Below, piece by piece: positions 7,617-15,654 of a stretch of 35,930 nt of DNA (its first letter is position 1; the number at the start of each line of letters is the position of its first letter). Below the pieces are notes generated by a model. That model saw only the letters and a list, made by a program, of their open reading frames with translations. It was not told the origin of the DNA and searched no databases. The position numbers and the translations under genes are program-made. Where the stretch lies: assembly GCA_030428565.1 (NCBI GenBank), contig JAUIDR010000035.1:1-35930 (forward strand). The letters are read 5' to 3'. The stretch is from Alphaproteobacteria bacterium. GTDB lineage: Bacteria; Pseudomonadota; Alphaproteobacteria; UBA7985; JAUIBT01.

Positions 7617-8591
7617 CTAGTTGAGCAAATCAAACAGCATGGGCACCAGCGGCACGTCGGCGGGCGGCATGGGATAATTGCGCAGCTCACCCAGGCCTAC
7701 CCACTTCAGCGCCTGGCCCTCGCGACTTTGCGGTTGCCCCTCCCAGACCCGAATAGCAAAGACCGGCATTAGCAGGTGGAAGCCATCATAGGCATGGCTG
7801 GCAAAGGTCAGAGGGGCGAGGCAAGAGGTGGTAACATCAATGCCTAGCTCCTCTTTGAGTTCGCGTACCAGCGCCAGCTCTGGGCTCTCGCCATCTTGCA
7901 CTTTACCGCCAGGGAATTCCCACAGACCCGCCATGGATTTTCCTTCGGGCCGTTGCGCCAAGAGGATGCGCCCGTCGCGATCAATCAGCACTGCTGCGCT
8001 GACCAAAACCAGTGGCTGCGCCAACGAGACGCCGGCAGCACCAAAACAGCCCGCATTGGTCTTGCCCTGTTGATAGGCCTGCTTGGTCAGAACCATCATG
8101 TTGCAGTCCACCAAAGCGCCGCCCTTGTTGGCTGCGGGCATTTGTTCGCAGCCGGTGGGTTGAAAGCCGTGCTTCTCAAGAATGCGGCGCGAAGCCTGGT
8201 TTTCGGGGTCGGTGCCTGCCTTTACGATCTCAACACCGATAACATCGAACAAGAAGGCCAGAACCGAGGTCGCAGCCTCATTCATGATGCCCTGCCCGCG
8301 CGCAGACTTGGTCAGCCAATAGCCAAAACTGTTGATGTCCGCGCGAAACCCGATACCGCCAAACGATTGCCCGGTTGCGCGGTCCAAGATACTGAACTGG
8401 TAAGAACGGCCTTCGCTCCAGGCAAGTTTAGAATCTTCCTGAAAGGCGCGAAATTCATCAGCGCTCAAATCTTCGCTGAGGCGCAGAGTGAAGCGGCGCA
8501 GCAAAGGGTCGTTCATGGCTGCAACCATGGCCTCTGCATCGGCCTGCCAGACCGGCACCAGCTCCAGGCGCGGTGTCAATAAGGTGGTCAC
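7617..8591 (-). CDS. GNAT acetyltransferase-Nudix hydrolase (MutT-like) fusion protein
   Basis: This 324-residue protein has two domains. Residues 1-170 are a RimJ/RimL-type GNAT acetyltransferase (TPRLELVPV, the acetyl-CoA loop region LTKSARGQGIMNEA, and ENQASRRILEKHGF). Residues about 190-324 are a Nudix domain like 8-oxo-dGTP diphosphatase MutT, with a complete Nudix box GX5EX7REUXEEXGU at 229-251 (Gly229, Glu235, Arg243, Glu244, Glu247, Glu248). The Nudix half probably hydrolyses oxidised nucleotides; the substrate of the GNAT half is unknown. In many alphaproteobacteria these are two separate proteins, with mutT next to argJ. Translation starts with GTG whose bases overlap the argJ stop (GTGA, 4 bp), so translation is probably coupled. 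Confidence 0.9.
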   Translation of the reverse strand: MTTLLTPRLELVPVWQADAEAMVAAMNDPLLRRFTLRLSEDLSADEFRAFQEDSKLAWSEGRSYQFSILDRATGQSFGGIGFRADINSFGYWLTKSARGQGIMNEAATSVLAFLFDVIGVEIVKAGTDPENQASRRILEKHGFQPTGCEQMPAANKGGALVDCNMMVLTKQAYQQGKTNAGCFGAAGVSLAQPLVLVSAAVLIDRDGRILLAQRPEGKSMAGLWEFPGGKVQDGESPELALVRELKEELGIDVTTSCLAPLTFASHAYDGFHLLMPVFAIRVWEGQPQSREGQALKWVGLGELRNYPMPPADVPLVPMLFDLLN

Positions 8592-9820
8592 GAGCGATAG
8601 TCCGCATTGATGTCGATGTAGCCGTGGGTCAAATCACAGGTCCAGACCCGCGCCTTGCCGTGGCCCACGCCCAAATCAACTGCGATGGTAACTTCCCGCC
8701 CTGCCAGGTGTTGAGCGACCGGCGCTTCGTCATAATCTGCCAGCAGACCGCCGCGCTCAACGATGGGGATGCCGCCCATACCAATGGCCAGGCGCGCCGT
8801 GTTGACCTCTGCGCCCGAACGGCCAACCGCCATGGCGATGCGGCCCCAGTTGGCATCCTCACCTGCTATCGCGGTCTTGACCAAAGGCGAATTGGCGATG
8901 GTCTTGGCGGCCAACATGGCATCGGCCTCATCCTTGGCCCCGCTCACATCGATCGTGATCAGCTTTTGCGCGCCTTCACCATCGCGCGCGATCAGGATCG
9001 CCAAGTCACGCAGCACCGTCTCCAAAGCGGCCTGGAACCCGTCCAAGCGCGCGTCTTGCGGATCGTCGATTGGCGCATTGCCCGCCACACCACTGGCCAT
9101 AGCAAGGCACATGTCAGAGGTAGAGGTATCGCCATCGACCGTGACCGCATTGAGCGTCGTCGCAACAGCTTCGCGCAGTAGGGCATCCAAGACGCCCGCC
9201 TCCAGCTTGGCATCGGTGGCCACAAAGGCCAGCATGGTCGCCATGTTGGGTTCGATCATGCCCGAGCCCTTGGCGATGCCGTTGATGGTCACAGGCTTGC
9301 CGTCAATCTCGCACTGGGCGGTGGCGGCCTTCTTAAAAGTGTCGGTTGTCATGATGGCCTCAGCACCATCTAGCCAAGCATCGGGTGACAAGCGCGCTTG
9401 CAAGTCATCTAGCGCGGCGATGTAGGGCACTGGGTCCAGCGGTTGACCGATAACACCGGTCGAGGCAACCGCGACCTGGCTGGCAGGAACGCCTAGGCAA
9501 GTCCCCACGGCATCGGTCTTGGCTTTGATCGCGGCCATGCCGGGCGCGCCTACCGCAACATTGGCGTTGCCAGCATTGACCAGCAAGGCGCGCAGAGCGC
9601 CGCCGCGTACGACCTCGCGGCTCCAGGTGACCGGATCACCACAGAGGCGGTTTTGCGTAAAGACACCGGCGACCTGACAGCCCGCATCGGCAGCCAACAG
9701 CAACACATTGCGTCGTCCGCCATAAAAACCGCCGACCGCCGCGCTGGCGAGTCGAATGCCAGCGATGGCAGGTAAAACAGGCAGTTGACTGGGGGCGAGC
9801 GGTGAGACAGGCAAAGACAT
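8588..9820 (-). CDS. argJ: bifunctional glutamate N-acetyltransferase / amino-acid acetyltransferase
   Basis: ArgJ transfers the acetyl group from N-acetylornithine to glutamate in the cyclic arginine pathway; bifunctional forms also use acetyl-CoA. The proprotein cleaves itself before a conserved threonine: the motif KGSGMIEPNMATMLAF is present, with the nucleophile at Thr195 counted from the ATG at 9820. Further motifs include VFTQNRLCGDPV, NAGNANV, TSDMCLAM and the C-terminal INADYRS. I chose the ATG at 9820 (410 residues) because MSLPVSPLAPSQLPVLPAIAG matches the family N-terminus. The frame stays open to an ATG at 9913, adding 31 non-conserved residues. It is the first gene of a three-gene operon. 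Confidence 0.95.
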   Translation of the reverse strand: MSLPVSPLAPSQLPVLPAIAGIRLASAAVGGFYGGRRNVLLLAADAGCQVAGVFTQNRLCGDPVTWSREVVRGGALRALLVNAGNANVAVGAPGMAAIKAKTDAVGTCLGVPASQVAVASTGVIGQPLDPVPYIAALDDLQARLSPDAWLDGAEAIMTTDTFKKAATAQCEIDGKPVTINGIAKGSGMIEPNMATMLAFVATDAKLEAGVLDALLREAVATTLNAVTVDGDTSTSDMCLAMASGVAGNAPIDDPQDARLDGFQAALETVLRDLAILIARDGEGAQKLITIDVSGAKDEADAMLAAKTIANSPLVKTAIAGEDANWGRIAMAVGRSGAEVNTARLAIGMGGIPIVERGGLLADYDEAPVAQHLAGREVTIAVDLGVGHGKARVWTCDLTHGYIDINADYRS

Positions 9821-10031
9821 GGCAGACAAACGCAAATAGGGGGAAGAAGGCTGGCCAGCGCTCGACAAGACGGGCGATCTGGCGGATAAGAAGGTAAGGC
9901 GGCCATTTGGCATTAAGGCTCTGTAAGGCGCAACGATTTTCTAGCGCGCCCGAAAACCAGCAGCCGCCATCGAAGCAGGCAAGGCCAAGCCCGACAGCAC
10001 AACCTCAAAAGCCCAACCGAGAAGAACTTAG

Positions 10032-10703
10032 ATGAAAAAGAAGACCTCACTTGCGGGTATCGTGGCAGTCCTGGCCGTTCTGGGGCTGGGCCAAGCCCTG
10101 GGCCTTGATGTGATGAACCTATTGGGCCACGCCCTAACCGATCAAACCATCAATGAAGAACAGCAGCTGGCAAAGCGCGACATGGAAGGCCGGCGGATCG
10201 ACGGCTCCCTGAACCAAGCGCCAGAGCCAAGTACTCAAGTCGCACAGAGCAGTGGCAAGCAGCAAGCCAGACCCAATCGCCGACAGGTCTGCGGTACTTT
10301 TGTTGATATCGATACCGAAGCCGAAGAGCGGCTGGAGGCCTGGGGCCAGCAACTCGGCCTTGGCAACCTGGAAGCCTTTGCCAACGTATTGCAGTTCGTT
10401 AACCAGACCGGCGATTTGCCCGATTGCTATCTGACCAAGCGCGAGGCCAAGGCCTGGGGTTGGAATCGCGGCGACGATCTGTGGCGTGTGGCTGAAGGCA
10501 TGTCGATCGGCGGCGATGACTTTCAGAACCGCGAAGGCTTGCTGCCGCGTCGCTATAACGGGCGCTATGTCGAGGCCGATTTGGACTATGCGGGCCGTCG
10601 GCGCGATGCCCGTCGCCTGGTGTTTGTCGAGGACGGCGAAGGCCAATGGCTAATTTGGATCACGCTGGACCACTACGACAGCTTCTTGCGCGTTTCTCCT
10701 TAA
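10032..10703 (+). CDS. exported barnase-family ribonuclease
   Basis: The product has 223 residues. A signal peptide or anchor (MKKKTSLAGIVAVLAVLGLGQALG) precedes a low-complexity linker rich in Gln, Ser and Pro (about 40-85). The C-terminal 115 residues align with barnase almost motif for motif: LPDCYLTKREAKAWGW, SIGGDDFQNREGLLP, YVEADLDY and WLIWITLDHYDSF. All barnase active-site residues are kept: Lys136 (K27), Arg167 (R59), Glu181 (E73), Arg191 (R83), Arg195 (R87) and His214 (H102). Cys87 and Cys132 could form a disulfide outside the cytoplasm. The enzyme should cleave single-stranded RNA. No barstar-like inhibitor is encoded nearby, which fits export to the periplasm or beyond. It is divergent from argJ. 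Its role could be nutrient RNA scavenging or antagonism. Confidence 0.93.
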   Translation: MKKKTSLAGIVAVLAVLGLGQALGLDVMNLLGHALTDQTINEEQQLAKRDMEGRRIDGSLNQAPEPSTQVAQSSGKQQARPNRRQVCGTFVDIDTEAEERLEAWGQQLGLGNLEAFANVLQFVNQTGDLPDCYLTKREAKAWGWNRGDDLWRVAEGMSIGGDDFQNREGLLPRRYNGRYVEADLDYAGRRRDARRLVFVEDGEGQWLIWITLDHYDSFLRVSP

Positions 10704-10840
10704 ATCCAGGCACCCTTAGCGCTCCTTTGCGCCCTGACCCGTGGTGAAGGGTCTCAACCACCTTGCACCGAGCGCTCGGCGTGCTACCTCTGCCTGAAAC
10801 ATCGGAGGCCATGCTTCCGCAACCCATTTAGGAGGCCCCT

Positions 10841-11053
10841 ATGGCCGTCATCAACCTCATTCTTGTTATCGGCGTCGCCATCGGCATGATCGGCGTTCTG
10901 GGCTCCTTGTTCTCGGGCCTCTTGGCAATGAGCAGCCGCTCAGAAGGTGCCAGCGAAAGATCCAACCTCTTCATGCGCTATCGCGTCGGCTTTCAACTGC
11001 TAACGCTGGTCTGCGTCGTGCTGTTGCTGTTGGTCAACCGCGCCTTATTCTAA
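10841..11053 (+). CDS. small two-helix HIG1-type membrane protein
   Basis: This 70-residue protein has two predicted membrane helices (about 4-28 and 49-68) separated by a basic/polar loop containing SNLFMRYRVGFQ. This is the layout of the short alphaproteobacterial HIG1-domain (twin transmembrane) proteins, whose mitochondrial relatives bind respiratory complexes. A very strong ribosome binding site, AGGAGG (10830-10835), precedes the ATG. It is followed by a hairpin terminator. The corrinoid adenosyltransferase gene downstream is often next to this family in alphaproteobacteria (from memory, not checked). Confidence 0.8.
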   Translation: MAVINLILVIGVAIGMIGVLGSLFSGLLAMSSRSEGASERSNLFMRYRVGFQLLTLVCVVLLLLVNRALF

Positions 11054-11077
11054 GCCCTGAATGCTCTAGGTCCTGAA

Positions 11078-11107
11078 CGCTCTTACGCTTAAGAGCGCGC
11101 CCCTTTT
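11078..11107 (+). terminator. probable terminator after the HIG1-type gene
   Basis: CGCTCTTA (11078-11085) pairs perfectly with TAAGAGCG (11090-11097) around the tetraloop CGCT. The T run after it is short and displaced (TTTT at 11104-11107), so termination may be only partial. Confidence 0.5.
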
Positions 11108-11273
11108 CGAGTCCTTCCGAGCCGCGTCCGACTGCCCCAAAGACAAAAAACGGGATTGGGGCTTGTCTTAGGGCGCGTTTCGTTGGAAGAGGGGGCGCCT
11201 TGGAGCCCGCTCTTGCGCCACCGCAAACGGCCCCTAGCCTGCCGATATACCGCGAACCCAGGAGCCAAAACCC

Positions 11274-11837
11274 GTGGTCGAACTCACACGCATCTACACA
11301 AAAGGCGGCGACAAAGGCCAAACCAGCCTGTCGTCCGGTCAGCGCGTTGCCAAAGACGATGCGCGCGTTTGTGCCTATGGCAGCGTCGATGAGGCCAACT
11401 CGACCCTCGGCGTAGCGCGGCTGTACTTGGATAGCGAGCTGGACCCCATCGTTGGACGCATTCAAAACGACCTGTTTGATTTGGGCGCCGATTTGGCGAC
11501 CCCGCAGGGCGATTATGAGTGGGAACCAATCCGCCTAGCCGCCAGCCAAGTTGACTGGCTAGAACAGCAGATTGACGCGCTCAATGCTGAACTATCGCCG
11601 CTGAAATCCTTTGTCCTACCAGGCGGAACCCCAGCCTCGGCGCATCTGCACGTCGCCCGGACCATCACACGCCGCGCCGAGCGTGACGTCGTTAGTCTGC
11701 TGCGCGAGGATGAGAGCGTCAATCGCGAGTGCCTACGCTATCTCAACCGCCTTTCTGACCTCTTGTTCGTCATGGCGCGCCACGTCAATTGGGGCACGGC
11801 GGGTGACGTTTTGTGGGAACCCCAGAAGAACCGCTGA
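11274..11837 (+). CDS. PduO-type cob(I)alamin adenosyltransferase
   Basis: This 187-residue cytoplasmic enzyme transfers the adenosyl group of ATP to cob(I)alamin to make adenosylcobalamin. The N-terminal ATP-binding motif TRIYTKGGDKGQTSL, the DARVCAYGSVDEANS segment, the RTITRRAERDVV helix and NRLSDLLFVMARHVN are all diagnostic of the PduO/MMAB family. The start is a GTG with AGGAG 9 bases upstream. The adenosylcobalamin-dependent methylmalonyl-CoA mutase later in this window is an obvious client, though it lies about 16 kb away. Confidence 0.94.
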   Translation: MVELTRIYTKGGDKGQTSLSSGQRVAKDDARVCAYGSVDEANSTLGVARLYLDSELDPIVGRIQNDLFDLGADLATPQGDYEWEPIRLAASQVDWLEQQIDALNAELSPLKSFVLPGGTPASAHLHVARTITRRAERDVVSLLREDESVNRECLRYLNRLSDLLFVMARHVNWGTAGDVLWEPQKNR

Positions 11838-12222
11838 CCGGCTCCGCGCAGCCTGCCAAGTAACGCGCTGCCCACCGGGCGGACAATTCGTCCGACCCTA
11901 GAGCGCCCTGCGCGGCGTTACAAAGCTTGAATTCCAAATCAGCCAGATCGTAAAAGAGCGGCACGATTTAGATTCTTCCGAGCACAAGTCGCAATAGCGT
12001 CATTTGTTGGCGCGCCTACCCTTGGCGCGGCTCGACGTTCTCGACTACAGCTCTGGTCTATGTCCCCGTTTCAGGATGCGCGATGGTTTCGACGTCGGGC
12101 ATTCGGCCCCTGGTGTTTGTCGATCTTGGTCAAGACCGACATGGCCAGGTCCGGCCTGTATTCGGGCCCTCTTACATGGCCCTCGGCTCGCCCGGCGGCC
12201 CAACCTTCAAGCAGGAGATGGC
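11838..12222. other. intergenic region upstream of etfB
   Basis: These 385 bp hold no supportable gene. The etfB reading frame stays open back to 12004, but the extra residues are Arg/Pro-rich and unlike ETF. Small hairpins are present, for example CGCGCC (12011-12016) with GGCGCG (12024-12029). The etfBA promoter should be here; I could not assign it. Confidence 0.4.
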
Positions 12223-12972
12223 ATGAAAGCCCTAGTCTGTGTCAAACGCGTTATCGACTACAACGTGAAAGTTCGCGTGAAGTCCGATGAAACCGGCGTT
12301 GAGCTGAACAACGTCAAAATGGCGATGAACCCCTTTGACGAAATCGCCGTAGAGCAGGCTATCCGCATGAAGGAAGCAGGCGCGGTGAGCGAGATCGTTG
12401 TCGTATCGATCGGCCCCAAGCAAGCCCAAGAGACCATCCGCACCGGTTTGGCCATGGGCGCAGATCGCGGTATCCACGTCGAGCACGACGGTGAGCTGGA
12501 GCCTCTGGCCATCGCTAAGATGCTGAAAGCCCTGGTCGAAAAAGAAGAACCCGGCATTGTCTTCTGTGGCAAGCAAGCCATTGATGGCGACAACAACCAA
12601 ACCCCGCAAATGCTGTCAGCGCTGCTGGGCTGGCCTCAGGGCACCTTTGCATCGGGCGTTGAGCTGAACGACGCGGGCGCGCTTATTACCCGTGAAGTCG
12701 ATGGCGGCTTGGAAGACATCCAAATCAACATGCCGGCGGTTCTGTCGGTTGACCTGCGCTTGAACGAGCCCCGCTATGCGTCTTTGCCCAACATCATGAA
12801 GGCAAAGAAGAAACCGATCGACGGCACGACCCCGGCCGATTTGGGCGTAGACCCCGCACCGCGTTTGACTACTTTGAAGGTCACAGAGCCCCCCGCCCGT
12901 GCGGCTGGTGTCAAAGTCGCCTCTGTCGCTGAACTGGTCGCCAAATTGCGCGACGAAGCAAAGGTCATTTAA
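12223..12972 (+). CDS. etfB: electron transfer flavoprotein beta subunit
   Basis: EtfB forms a heterodimer with EtfA that accepts electrons from acyl-CoA and related dehydrogenases and passes them to ETF-quinone oxidoreductase. The 249-residue product starts with the classic [20 protein letters not shown] and contains [16 protein letters not shown], the AMP-binding region [17 protein letters not shown], and [20 protein letters not shown], the loop that docks on dehydrogenases. The ATG at 12223 has AGGAG (12213-12217) at good spacing. The stop is 2 bp before etfA, so the two are co-translated. Confidence 0.97.
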   Translation: MKALVCVKRVIDYNVKVRVKSDETGVELNNVKMAMNPFDEIAVEQAIRMKEAGAVSEIVVVSIGPKQAQETIRTGLAMGADRGIHVEHDGELEPLAIAKMLKALVEKEEPGIVFCGKQAIDGDNNQTPQMLSALLGWPQGTFASGVELNDAGALITREVDGGLEDIQINMPAVLSVDLRLNEPRYASLPNIMKAKKKPIDGTTPADLGVDPAPRLTTLKVTEPPARAAGVKVASVAELVAKLRDEAKVI

Positions 12973-12974
12973 TC

Positions 12975-13907
12975 ATGTCAATTCTGGTAATCGCTGATCA
13001 CGACAACGCCGCTTTGAACCCGGCGACCCTCAACACCATTGCTGCCGCTCAGCAAATCGGTGGCGACATCGATGTTTTGGTTGCGGGCTCTGGCGCGCAA
13101 GCCGTCGCCGACGAAGCCGCCAAGGTTGCAGGCGTCTCTAAAGTCTTGCTGGCCGACGACGCTGCCTACGCCAACGGCTTGGCTGAAAACGTCGCGCCTT
13201 TGATTGCTGATCTTGCCAAGGGCTACGGCCACGTGCTGGCTTCTGCCACCACTTCTGGCAAGAACATCATGCCGCGCGCGGCCGCACTGTTGGATGTTGC
13301 ACAGATTTCAGACATCACCGCTGTAATCTCCGCGGACACCTTCGAGCGTCCGATCTATGCTGGCAACGCCATGGCCACCGTTCAATCGGGCGATGCGATC
13401 AAGGTCATCACCGTGCGTTCGACGTCGTTTGAAGCCGTCGCCGCTGAAGGTGGTTCTGCGAGCGTTGAAGCGACATCCGGCGCAGGCAATGCAGGCCTCA
13501 GCAGCTTTGTCGAAGCCAAGTTGACCTCTTCTGACCGTCCCGAGCTGACGTCTGCTAAGATCGTTGTCTCTGGCGGCCGTGGTATGGGCTCTGGCGAGAA
13601 CTTCGCGCTGATTGACACCGTTGCGGACAAGCTGAACGCTGCGGTTGGTGCTTCACGTGCAGCCGTTGACGCAGGCTATGTGCCCAATGACTATCAGGTC
13701 GGCCAGACCGGTAAAGTCGTGGCACCCGACCTCTACGTCGCCGTTGGCATCTCAGGCGCTATTCAGCACTTGGCGGGCATGAAAGACTCTAAGGTCATCG
13801 TTGCCATCAACAAGGACGAAGAAGCACCGATCTTCCAGGTGGCGGACTACGGACTGGTCGCAGACCTGTTCGACGCTCTGCCTGAACTGGATAAAGAGCT
13901 GGGATAA
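12975..13907 (+). CDS. etfA: electron transfer flavoprotein alpha subunit
   Basis: The product has 310 residues. The N-terminal part is ETF-specific (MSILVIADHDN, AGSGAQAVADEAAKV). The C-terminal FAD-binding domain carries the family signature: VVSGGRGMGSGENF, GASRAAVDAGYVPNDYQVGQTGK, LYVAVGISGAIQHLAGMKDSKVIVAINKDEEAPIFQVADYGLVADLF. This binds FAD and completes the ETF made with the upstream etfB. A strong intrinsic terminator follows, so etfBA is a two-gene operon. Likely electron donors in this window include the two FAD-dependent 2-hydroxyacid dehydrogenases. Confidence 0.97.
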   Translation: MSILVIADHDNAALNPATLNTIAAAQQIGGDIDVLVAGSGAQAVADEAAKVAGVSKVLLADDAAYANGLAENVAPLIADLAKGYGHVLASATTSGKNIMPRAAALLDVAQISDITAVISADTFERPIYAGNAMATVQSGDAIKVITVRSTSFEAVAAEGGSASVEATSGAGNAGLSSFVEAKLTSSDRPELTSAKIVVSGGRGMGSGENFALIDTVADKLNAAVGASRAAVDAGYVPNDYQVGQTGKVVAPDLYVAVGISGAIQHLAGMKDSKVIVAINKDEEAPIFQVADYGLVADLFDALPELDKELG

Positions 13908-13939
13908 ACCGCTCCCGCGATTGTTACACATCGCAATTT

Positions 13940-13993
13940 GCAAGCCCGATAGCGCCCTTTCTGGGAAACCGCTGTCGGGCTTGCCTCGTTTTT
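13940..13993 (+). terminator. rho-independent terminator of etfBA
   Basis: Two 15-base arms (13940-13954 and 13970-13984) pair with a single wobble position. The 15-nt intervening loop is CCTTTCTGGGAAACC. TTTTT at 13989-13993 follows the stem after four bases. It ends the etfBA transcript 30 bp past the stop codon. Confidence 0.85.
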
Positions 13994-14135
13994 GCCGCTG
14001 TATGTGGGCAGAATCCGCCGGATCGGGGCAATTGGTCCCAAAACGCTGGCAATCGTCGCTTGTCCTAGCCCGACCGACACCCTATGTCAGGCGGTAAGTC
14101 CCTCCAACACCCAAACGCCTAGGCAGACGTTTCTT

Positions 14136-14795
14136 ATGATGTTGCAAATTATTTTCTTCGCGGTCGTGACCCTCATTATCGCCTACCGCCTCTATACCGA
14201 GCTGGGAAATAAGAACGGCACCGAAGACCAGCGCGCCCAAGAGTGGCAACCGCACCCGGTGGAGCCCGAAGAAGAAGAAACGCAACGTCGCCCCGCGCCC
14301 GTGCGCGAGCCCGAGCAAGAAACCGAAGCCCTTAGCAGTGACTTGCAAAGCGGCTTAGACACCTTGAAGCGCAAAGACCCTAGCTTCGATTTGGCCAGCT
14401 TTTCCGAAGGAGCCAAAGCAGCCTTTGAGATGGTGTTGAATGCCTTCTCACAAGGCGACCGTGAGACGCTCAAGAACTTGTTAGCTAAAGAGGTCTACCA
14501 AAACTTTGAGCAGGCCATCGCCGAACGACAGGAAAAGGGCCAGACGCTGGAGACCAGCTTGATTGGTTTTAAGGACGTCACGCCGACCAATATCGAAGTG
14601 GAGAACAGCACCGCCTACGTGACCCTGCGCATCGTCAGTGAGCAAGGATTCGTTGTGCGGGACCAGGCCGGCGGTATCGTCGAGACCTCAGGCGCGCAGA
14701 TTGACGAAGTGATCGACATTTGGACCTTGGCACGCGATCTTAAATCCAAAGATCCAAACTGGACTTTGATTGCGACCGACAGCGAAGAAGCCTAA
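14136..14795 (+). CDS. Tim44/TimA-family membrane-anchored protein
   Basis: The 219-residue product begins with one hydrophobic helix (MMLQIIFFAVVTLIIAYRLYTELG), followed by a charged Glu/Pro-rich linker and a C-terminal Tim44-like domain (about 90-215) with FSEGAKAAFEMVLNAFSQGDRETLKNLL, VYQNFEQAI and VDEVIDIWTLARDLKSKDPNWTLIAT-type sequence. This is the bacterial homologue of mitochondrial Tim44 found widely in alphaproteobacteria; it is proposed to act at the inner membrane. Its exact role is not settled. I chose the tandem ATGs at 14136/14139 with upstream AGGCAG; the frame is open to 13992 but the extra residues overlap the etfA terminator. Confidence 0.9.
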   Translation: MMLQIIFFAVVTLIIAYRLYTELGNKNGTEDQRAQEWQPHPVEPEEEETQRRPAPVREPEQETEALSSDLQSGLDTLKRKDPSFDLASFSEGAKAAFEMVLNAFSQGDRETLKNLLAKEVYQNFEQAIAERQEKGQTLETSLIGFKDVTPTNIEVENSTAYVTLRIVSEQGFVVRDQAGGIVETSGAQIDEVIDIWTLARDLKSKDPNWTLIATDSEEA

Positions 14796-14912
14796 ATACC
14801 GCCATACAAAGGGGGAATACCCCCACCCCAGCACCCCTGGGGCATACCGCGGCTTTGGCTTGCAATTTTCGAGTGAGCAGCCGCCCCTCTCAAACCGCAA
14901 ATAGGAAATTTC

Positions 14913-15491
14913 ATGCGATTGTCAAAGAAGATTGTCGGCCTTGCGCTGGGCACCGCTGCGCTGGGCGCGGCTTCACTGGGTTTTGTCTTTTCGGGCGCCG
15001 AAGATGCTGACGCACAGCTTTATGCTGCTGAAAACATTCTCGTCATCGAGCTGAAGGACGGCCCCGTCGAGATTTTGCTGCGCCCTGACCTGGCCCCCCA
15101 GCACGTCGAGCGCATCAAGACCCTGGCCAAAGAAGGCTTCTACAATGGCATCGTCTTTCATCGTGTGATCGAAGGATTCATGGCGCAGACCGGTGATCCG
15201 ACCGGCACGGGCACCGGCGGTTCGCCCTATCCCAATCTGCCCGCTGAATTCAACCGCGAGCGTTTCGTGCGCGGCGCTTTGGGCATGGCACGCTCGCAGA
15301 TGCCTAACTCCGCCAACAGCCAGTTCTTCATTATGTTCGACGATGGCGACTTCTTGAACGGCCAATACACCCTGTTCGGTCACGTCATCTCGGGCATGGA
15401 AAACGTGGACAAGATCAAGCGCGGCGATCGTGCGTCCAATGGTTCGGTGCAAGATCCCGACCAAATGCTGCGCGTTTACATGAAGGGCTAA
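14913..15491 (+). CDS. exported cyclophilin-type peptidyl-prolyl isomerase
   Basis: The product has 192 residues. A signal peptide (MRLSKKIVGLALGTAALGAASLGFVFSGAEDADA) precedes a complete cyclophilin domain: VFHRVIEGFMAQTGDPTGTGTGG with the catalytic Arg in FHRVI, ALGMARSQMPNSANSQFFIM and TLFGHVISGMENVDKI. It catalyses cis-trans isomerisation of X-Pro bonds in exported proteins. Length and motifs are as expected for bacterial PpiA-type enzymes. TAGGAAATTTC just upstream gives a usable ribosome binding site. It follows the TimA-like gene by 117 bp containing small GC-rich hairpins. Confidence 0.95.
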   Translation: MRLSKKIVGLALGTAALGAASLGFVFSGAEDADAQLYAAENILVIELKDGPVEILLRPDLAPQHVERIKTLAKEGFYNGIVFHRVIEGFMAQTGDPTGTGTGGSPYPNLPAEFNRERFVRGALGMARSQMPNSANSQFFIMFDDGDFLNGQYTLFGHVISGMENVDKIKRGDRASNGSVQDPDQMLRVYMKG

Positions 15492-15654
15492 GCGCCCGCT
15501 GGCCGAGGACGAGCCCGAAGGGGCTTGGCCTTTGCCGCCGCTGGCCCTATAAGCGGTCGCGAGCCTGCTCTGCAAACGGGCGGGCTGCGGTCCTTTGATT
15601 CGGCGAGATCCATCAGGGGCTCGCCTTTTTCATTTGTCTGCAAGCAAGCCAACC

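Noticed and set aside
12004-12222. N-terminal extension of etfB
   Set aside because: The extra 73 residues are Arg/Pro-rich and absent from ETF beta proteins; the ATG at 12223 has a strong ribosome binding site and the exact family N-terminus.
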